NCBI RefSeq assembly: GCF_014839805.1
Contig: NC_051120.1
Location: 62,001 to 126,000 of the forward strand
Length of the DNA stretch: 64,000 nt
DNA from: Manduca sexta
Taxonomy: Eukaryota; Arthropoda; Insecta; Lepidoptera; Sphingidae
Direction of reading: 5' to 3'
This document shows positions 57,574 through 64,000 of this stretch, piece by piece. The notes beneath the pieces were generated by a model. That model was not told where the DNA came from. It searched no databases and was given only the letters and a program-made list of their open reading frames with translations. Position 1 is the first letter of the stretch; each line of letters starts with the position of its first letter. A program made the translations under genes and the position numbers.

Positions 57574-60500
57574 CTGGAATAAAGTAGGTTGTTTAGCTTG
57601 TTGAATAGTATTGTCATAAAACATCTTGCAATAACTTTGACACCATTTAACAGTAAAGTTGAAATATGCTAACTTTGTCAAATTCGGAATTATGATAGTA
57701 AGGTATAATAGATAAGTAGTAGCTAGGTATAAATTAGAGTTTAGCATATTATGCAATACATACACGGTTTTAATACAGGATTTAAAAGCAGAAATTAAAC
57801 CAACCTTATTCAAAACTGGTTCCAAATTAATATCGGCTTTGATAGAAAACTTAGGTAATTCCAGCGCCACGTCTTTGGGTGGTAAATCCAAGAAACTGGC
57901 CACATCTTCCATGGAAAGTGATGAAAGAAGTGCGTCAACATTAGATGATTTAAGCGGTAAGACGACGATAAGAGAGTATTCGTTGTACTGTAAAAAAAAA
58001 CATAGACTTTAAACAGAGTTACGGGCAACTAAATAAAATTAAGAGAACCACTTCAAAGAAATAGAATAAATGAGAAACACAATAAATAATGTAACATTTT
58101 TTTAACTTGTGCCAATCAGGTGATATTGTAATTATATTGTTCTCCTTAATCATAAGGATAGTAAAAGTATTAGAGCAATTATGTCAATACATTTCCTTTA
58201 ACCAATTTATCTAAAAATAAATCTTTGATTGTATGTAACAAATCATCTAAATAGTGAAAGTATTAAATAAATCCTGCGTAACCTACCTCGAAGGGTAAAA
58301 CAACCACTTTCGCCATGGCAGGCTTGTGAGTTCCAGCTTTGAAATAACGACGTGTTTGCATAAACGATGCCACCTTCTTTTCACCCCCGTTTAAGGTGAA
58401 ATTGCGTTTTTGTGTGGCTTGTTCCCTAAACGGAATCTCCCACAACCCCTTGAAGTATACAGCATTCACCATCACCATCTGCGTATTTCCACTGAGATCA
58501 TCTGAAATTTTAAATAATAATCTATATATTAGTATGCGACGAAAAAATTAGGCACTCTTTTTTTTTAATTGCGTGTACGTATGTGTGTAATTAATTTTCA
58601 TATTGAAACGAACCGCAAGAATATTAAATTTAAAGACGATTTGTAGGAAACAAATAAATAGGACTTGAAAATAATATAGCAGGCAATGAATTGGGCAATC
58701 GTCAAAAGTCAGAATTTCTGTTTCTATTCTATAATTTTTTCTTTTTGTCGTAGGATTATAGAGCATGTTTTGGAAGGTCGTTTTTAACGAAATAAGAATA
58801 TATATATTTTGCGTTAGGTTACTCTAGTTCTAAGGGTGCGATATATTATCGACGGTCAAAATCCGTGCACAAGATGACCAATAGAAATACGTTTTCATTA
58901 TGGACATGACTTTCTACTGAATTATTGTTATAGCATGACTCTAATGGAGACATGGTATACTAATTAAGATGTTGGACATGCACCATTTCTGAGTGCAGAT
59001 ATATTTTCAACAGAATTTTACCCATACGCAAAACTTGCTAAACCTCTTTTAAACCAATAACAATAACGTTCGACAAACTAATATATGTAACAAAATTTAC
59101 CGGGGCTAACAAGTTTGTCAATTTTATCATTAGTCTTGGAAGCAATCCAGCTGTTGATATTTTGGGCGGCCAGAGCTGGTTTTCCAAAATAAGTCGGTGT
59201 CAAATCACTATCAAAGTTGTTAACGGCTATCCTTTTGAACTGCGGGTTTAAGTTGAAATTTTCGCTTAAGAACACGTTGTTGGCCGTTTTTAAAATGTTT
59301 CTTGAATTGCGTTTCTGTAAAAAAAAAATGTATTTTAAAATATTTCGAAAGGATACGGATTCAGACTTGGAAACCAATCTACGGAATAAATGGTGTAAAT
59401 TATTTATTATTTGGAATAATATTTTTGTTAGTTGTGTCTCCTGGTATGTAATAATTCTTTTTGATTTTTATTCAGGACTAGCTTCCGCCCGCAGCTTCGC
59501 CCGCGTGGATTTCGGGTTTCAAAAATGGAGAAGGTGCTCAATTTGTCAGGATGTTTTTTTTAATTTATGGTGGTATGCAGGTGGTCCGATTGTCCGGTCA
59601 GGGTCTGATGATGGGATCCTGGTGAAATCGAAGGAACTTTTAACCATTAAGGTTGCACACGAAATGACGGAAGCTTAAAAAATGGAGTAACTTCTCCCGT
59701 TTTCCCAACATTTTCCATCACTGCTATGCTCCTATTAATTGTAGCGTGATGAAAAGTATACTATAACCCGCTCAGGAGTATGAAAAATAATTGTACCAAG
59801 TTAAGTTAAAATCCGTCGAGTAGTTTTTGTTTCTATAACGGTTATACAGACCGATAGACAAAAATTTTACTAATTGCATTTTTGGCATCAGTATCGATCC
59901 CTAATCACCCCCAGTTATTTTGGAAATATATTTCATGTACAGAATTGACCTCTCTACAGATTTATTATAAGTATAGATAGATTAACTAAGAGAAGGAGAT
60001 TTTCAGTTTCAATTCTAATGTCTGTTTCTCCATTTATTATGTCTTTGCACTTTGCACTCGCACTATCATTCCAAATCTCCATCCAAAAAAAACAAAAGAA
60101 ATAATATCGTGAAGCCAACCAAATAACTAATGATATATTAAATTTTGTGACTGTTCAATTTAGTCGGGTCCGCCAGATCACTTTTGTTGAGTTTCAGAAC
60201 GCGACATTACATTATTATATTCTGTGCTCCAACGCACACTGCTTTGATGTTAGGAACACACCTACATTGCTTAGACAACAGTGAACTTTATACAATAGCA
60301 ATAAAGCTCAAATTGACTCTACGTATTAGTTAGAAAACGTTTGTATGGGAAATAGAAAAATGCTGTTTTGAGGATTTTCCCGGCAATTATTCGAATTTTT
60401 CTCACCTTTTAAACCTTCCCTAGACCTCCACGAATAATTCAAGACCAAGATAAGATAAATCCGTTCAGCCGTTCTCGAGTTTTAGCGAGACTAACGAACA

Positions 60501-62528
60501 GCAATTCATTTTTATATATATAGATATTGGTTACTACCTCAATGATTAAAAACAGTTATTGAAAAATACAAATGAAGGTGAAAAAAGTAGATCAAAACTT
60601 AAACCTATTACATCGTTACTTCATAACAGTTATTTATAACCAAAATATATTTAAAACTTAACTATCGGACTTAAAATATTATGTTAATTACTTAACATGA
60701 ATACATAATTAAAATCAACATAACGTACTTAACTATATAGTATTAGAGATGTTGCTTTGATTTTCAGTGTAATCAAGAATATTGAAATGACAGTGAGTTG
60801 CATAATAGTCCATTGAAATGTTACATTTTTTAGGCCTTACCTTGCGTTTTTTAGAGGACGCAATTTTATTTTTTTGAAGTGTAGGGGGGGTCAGTGTAAA
60901 GCTAAAACCAAGCTCCAGTAGTTTATCGTTAGTTTCAGAAGCTCCAGAGCCAGACTTTGATTTTGTGAACAATTGCTTCATCTGTGCCAAAGCGATTCAG
61001 GATCCAAGTAATTCGCGTACAAGCCGACAACCGCGGGTTTGTGTTGTACGTAATGAGAGTACAAAAAAATGTATTATGAACCTTATAAACACACGTTTTG
61101 ATGACGTTGCAATGGACATTGCTTAACATTGAATTTCTTAACATTTTCGCTTATAACTTTTTTATTTATAGCTCTACGACAAAAAGTTACTGAACCAAAG
61201 TTGTAGAGAATTTAATTTGCAACAAAAAATGTTTATAATTCTTTTTTTGTCAGATAAATAGTTTAAGACATACATCGTAAAACCATTTCAACCCTTATTT
61301 TCAAGATGGCGGCCGTCGGACAAGGGTGGCGACCCCACAAACTTGGTTTTAGCTTTACACTGACCCCCCCTACACTTCAAAAAAATAAAATTGCGTCCTC
61401 TAAAAAACGCAACCCCAAATGTAACTTTTCAATGGACTATTAAGAAATTTGAAATAAGGAAGAAGAGATCGTATTTGTATCTCGAAAGGGTTATAAAATG
61501 TTTATAGTCACTACATAACGCGTATGGATTCAAACCAATTTTAAGACTTGGAGCTGTGCTTGAATAATATTGAGTGTGCTGCACACGGCCACGATTTTAG
61601 AAATATAAATAATAACTTATATTAAAAATAATAATATGTAAAATAAAAAACCTGTATTTCTTCATTGACTTTCTTAAAAATCTCTGCTGATTTCTCTGGA
61701 GTCATCTGCAATGCTCTTGTTATCTCGTCTAAGGTGTTACCAGCTGCACCTTGCTGCAGCATTGCCAGTAAAATCGTGATGGAGAAAGGCGACGCAGCGA
61801 GATTCCCAGATTGCTCGGTGGCCATTTGCTGTAAACACCATCCAATACTAATTTCAGACTAAGTTTCTTAATGTTAAAGTCCACTATTAAATTTTCAATA
61901 AATTATTCGTATACTGGCGTTATTGAATTCGAAAAATAAACCTGATATTGTGTTATGTTAATATATTCCCGTCACATAGGACACACTTTTCTGATAACGA
62001 TCCAGAAGTTTCTTCTACCTAAGCCTACGGTCATAAGCCCTGACCTTTTTTGTGCAAACTGGTTTCACTTTCTTTGGAAATTATACATAAGTTTCTAAAT
62101 AACTTCCGCTATTACGTACTATTTACAAATAAAATAAATCATGCCTTAAAGCTTCACCTTAAACACGTTAACACCAAAGCTTGTAGATGCAGGCCCCGAA
62201 TGAAAAGAGCTTGTTGTAGGTATCATTGGTGATAAGGATTTGAAAGGAGTGTCCTGCGTTGGTGATCTAGTCGGACTGTGTACTCCACCATTTATCTGTG
62301 GCTGTTGTTCTCTTTGGGATTTCGTAGTTTGTAGGGATGCTTGTATATCGAACTGCGATTCAAAGGGTCCTCTAGTATTGGTTTGCATATTTTGATTAAA
62401 TCCAGAACTCCTAACAAAAGGCCTCATGTTATCCGCGAAGTAAATGCTGTTGGGGTCAGCGTCATTGTTCAATGGTATTACATTCAATTGTGAGTGTACT
62501 CCTAAAGAGAAGTAACAAAAAAATATGC
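57292..62528 (-). CDS. Secreted serpin with long N-terminal extension (minus strand, six exons seen, first exon not found)
   Basis: Exons in coding order: 62528-62158, 61828-61652, 59314-59101, 58501-58287, 57987-57805 and 57573-57292 (stop TAG). Splice sites and phases join perfectly, giving about 480 residues plus a missing first exon. The N-terminus has a hydrophobic stretch 'IFFCYFSLGVHS' (signal peptide core), then about 100 residues rich in Q, S, T and P before the serpin fold. Fold landmarks follow in order: 'NLAASPFSITILLAML' (helix B), 'ILKTANNVFL', 'MVNAVYFKGLWEIPF', 'VALELPKFSIKAD', hinge 'DERGGSAAAAT' and 'YFRANKPFLAIL', the serpin signature. An alanine-rich hinge indicates an inhibitory serpin acting on extracellular proteases, for example in haemolymph. 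The target is not predictable. It is convergent with transporter gene 2 and shows no functional link to it. Confidence 0.88.
59478..59930 (+). mobile_element. Retroelement tail in serpin intron 3
   Basis: It begins 'actagcttccgcccgcagct' and carries 'aagttaagttaaaatccgtc' and 'ctataacggttatacagacc' blocks typical of lepidopteran retroelement 3' regions. It is opposite to the serpin strand. The frame at 59217-59678 spans intron and repeat and is not a gene. Confidence 0.5.
60155..60527 (+). mobile_element. Retroelement copy, near-identical tail to 50005-50745
   Basis: From about 60320 to the 'tatatatatagata' end it is essentially the same as 50548-50745, with one visible difference ('caattcattt' against 'caattgattt'). 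The upstream part is more diverged. Situated in serpin intron 3 on the opposite strand. Confidence 0.65.
60807..61442. mobile_element. Foldback element with arms of about 105 bp in serpin intron 3
   Basis: The left arm (60807-60908) and right arm (61342-61442) are inverted copies. They share 'aatagtccattgaaa', 'gcgttttttagaggacgcaa', 'ttttatttttttgaagtgta' and 'ggtcagtgtaaagctaaaac' read from each outer end inward. The spacer is about 430 bp. The left arm has a short extra segment ('ttaggccttacctt'). No transposase is seen. The interior near 61300 has 'caagatggcggccgtcggac', more GC-rich than the flanks. It could also be two opposed copies of a single repeat. Confidence 0.65.
62158..62528 (-). 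CDS. Serpin exon with signal peptide core and Q/S/T/P-rich extension
   Basis: The exon starts after a ttatcttttcag acceptor and ends at AAG|GTGAAG. After 'GVHS' (probable cleavage before Gln) come short segments such as 'QLNVIPLNNDADPNSIYF', 'TKSQREQQPQINGGVH' and 'SPTRSPTQDTPFKSLSP', then 'FGVNVFK', which begins helix A. An alternative acceptor at 62502/62503 would remove the hydrophobic stretch, which I consider less likely. The initiating Met must come from an upstream exon that I could not identify. Confidence 0.7.
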
Positions 62529-64000
62529 CTGAAAAGATAATATTACATTTTAGTCACGTTTAAAAGCAAATGTGTGCATAAAGAAATATCGTTAAAGCAA
62601 AGTTTATAAAATTTGGCAATATAATAAAAGCTACAGACTTTGTCAAGTTATTGAGAAACTCTGCTTAAGCAACTGTCGGTTTGTTAGTAATGCAGGTTCT
62701 CCGCAACACGTTAATGAAGTATTTTACAAATTAATTGAAGATACATCATATTTCTCTAGTGGATAGTAAACTAAAAATCAGATCAAATTATGCCAAAAAA
62801 CATCACATTAATGCGAGTTACGATTCAATAAATACAGCAGTGCTAACCCTGGTGAAAATTCTACGCGTGGAGGTTTTTTTTATTGCTTTGGATGACAAGA
62901 CGAGCTTGCCATTGGCCTAATACTAAGCGATACGACCGCACATAAACAATAAAACACCAACCAACATCTTGAATTACAAAGTATTGTTTGGTATTCCAAT
63001 GCGCTCGCCAACCTGAGACATGGGATGTTAAATCTTATGTTCAGTAGCTATACTGGCTACAATGTCCTTTCAACTGGATAACAACAATGACTACACACTT
63101 CTGCTTGGCGGCAGAATTAACATTACGGTGGTACCTATCCAGGCGGACTCTCACAGATGAGAGACTTACCACCAGTGAAATGTATGGTGATGATATACTC
63201 GTGTTCTATAATTATATCTTGAGTCTATCATGGTTATTTACTTTTTGATGGACTAAATATTATAGTAGTCAACAGCCAGAGGATTAGCTACTGCCGTATC
63301 AGCCGTATCAGTGACAGTAGACAGTAATACGGTACCCCCGAGCTTTGGAGCTTCTTTTCGTCCATACCTACATTAAACTAAGCAGGCACCCAAAAGTTCG
63401 CACTGCTCTGAAGGGCCCCCAACAAATTTTAGATATAGGGCCCCTCTGTGGCAAGCTACGTTACTGTCATCAGCTTTAAAAGCAAAATTCCAACCATCGA
63501 TTACCAGGCCGTTATCTTCTTGATAAACTTGTATCGTAAACCAGTTCATTATTGTCCTCGAAACTGCAAAAACTAGATGTTTAAACGCATGTTTATCCTT
63601 AAAGATGCAGCCAGATAGAAAATCATACCTACATATTCTTAAAGTAGATAGGTACGGAGGTATTCAAAACTTAACATAATGTAAATACTTACTCGTCATA
63701 CGACATTTCACAAGTAAAGTGAAATGTAAGCAAAATGCTCTGAGCAATATATTCCCAGGAAATCCCAAGGGCATTCCCCTTGCATATTGGGAAAACCGTT
63801 CCATAATGGACAAAGTGATGAACCTCAATATATCCCATCTCAAGGAACAATAAAAACCCACTACTGAGACTAAAATACCATCCCAAATTGACAAATACCT
63901 ACACGGATATTGCGAGCTTAGGTAAAAAAATATATTTTTATTCCGATTGAAATCTGAATTACGCGCCAAATGGAAACAATGCAAAACGAATGAACAACAC
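62529..64000. other. Region upstream of the serpin, no gene recognised
   Basis: It should contain the first exon and promoter of the serpin unless they lie beyond the window, but no ATG exon with a matching phase-1 donor stands out. It includes the repeat at 62872 and a short tandem duplication 'gccgtatca' near 63292-63310. The 106-codon minus-strand frame at 63664-63984 shows no recognisable domain. Confidence 0.5.
62872..63178 (+). mobile_element. Dispersed repeat with the 'gacgagcttgcc' head, copy 2
   Basis: Full-length relative of 26225-26530, with matching head, 'ttgtttggtattcc' middle and 'gcggactctcacagatgaga' end. It lies upstream of the serpin. Confidence 0.65.

Noticed and set aside
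62560..62580. Short minus-strand ATG frame (MHTFAFK) as serpin exon 1 with a tiny intron
   Set aside because: It would require an intron of about 37-56 bp. With the longer option the hydrophobic signal stretch is lost.
63664..63984. 106-codon minus-strand frame as first exon of the serpin or as a gene
   Set aside because: No signal peptide joined to a suitable phase-1 donor and no domain. The frame also overlaps a second frame of equal quality.
1..64000. CRISPR arrays, bacterial operons, viral insertions or a new defence system
   Set aside because: No evenly spaced short direct repeats, no prokaryotic gene arrangement and no viral protein frames were seen. The window is ordinary eukaryotic, intron- and repeat-rich DNA.

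Overview
This is animal nuclear DNA, most likely from a moth or butterfly. It is AT-rich, its genes have introns, and it is packed with short interspersed repeats of lepidopteran type. These include tRNA-like SINE heads, retroelement tails opening with a 'gctcgcggcttcgcccgcg'-like motif, a Helitron ending in CTAG, and MITEs of hAT and PIF/Harbinger type. Three runs of exactly 500 N (1965-2464, 22810-23309, 48753-49252) are scaffold gaps of nominal size, so the window consists of four contigs.

Contig 1 (1-1964) is a near-identical copy of 39951-41918 and ends inside the second coding exon of a sugar transporter. Contig 2 (2465-22809) is mostly repeat-rich, gene-free DNA and carries the short first exon of transporter gene 1 at 19175. 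Contig 3 (23310-48752) holds the other seven exons of gene 1 (29731-37950) and one copy of transporter gene 2 (38553-48512). Contig 4 (49253-64000) holds a second, nearly identical copy of gene 2 (exons from 51305 to 56015). It then carries a serpin gene on the minus strand (62528 down to 57292), tail-to-tail with the transporter.

The two transporters are MFS sugar porters of the insect Tret1-like (facilitated trehalose transporter) type. They share the same eight coding exons, the same intron phases and the same predicted length (515 aa if frameshifts are ignored), so they arose by tandem duplication. Both carry a conserved C-x2-C-x9/11-C-x-H motif in the loop between TM6 and TM7, which is not a standard feature of the family. 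The serpin is a secreted, probably inhibitory serpin with a long Gln/Ser/Thr/Pro-rich N-terminal extension.

The most important structural point concerns the assembly. Contig 1 ends at the equivalent of 41918 and contig 4 starts at the equivalent of 42182, so together they cover the locus in contig 3 with only about 263 bp missing. The simplest reading is that contigs 1 and 4 belong to one haplotype, and that contigs 2 and 3, carrying the other haplotype of gene 2, were placed between them. In that case there is one gene 2, not two or three. The two versions differ by clean presence/absence of a Helitron and of a retroelement, by a more diverged central block, and by single-base frameshifts found only in contig 3. 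I found no RNA gene, CRISPR array or prokaryote-type system.
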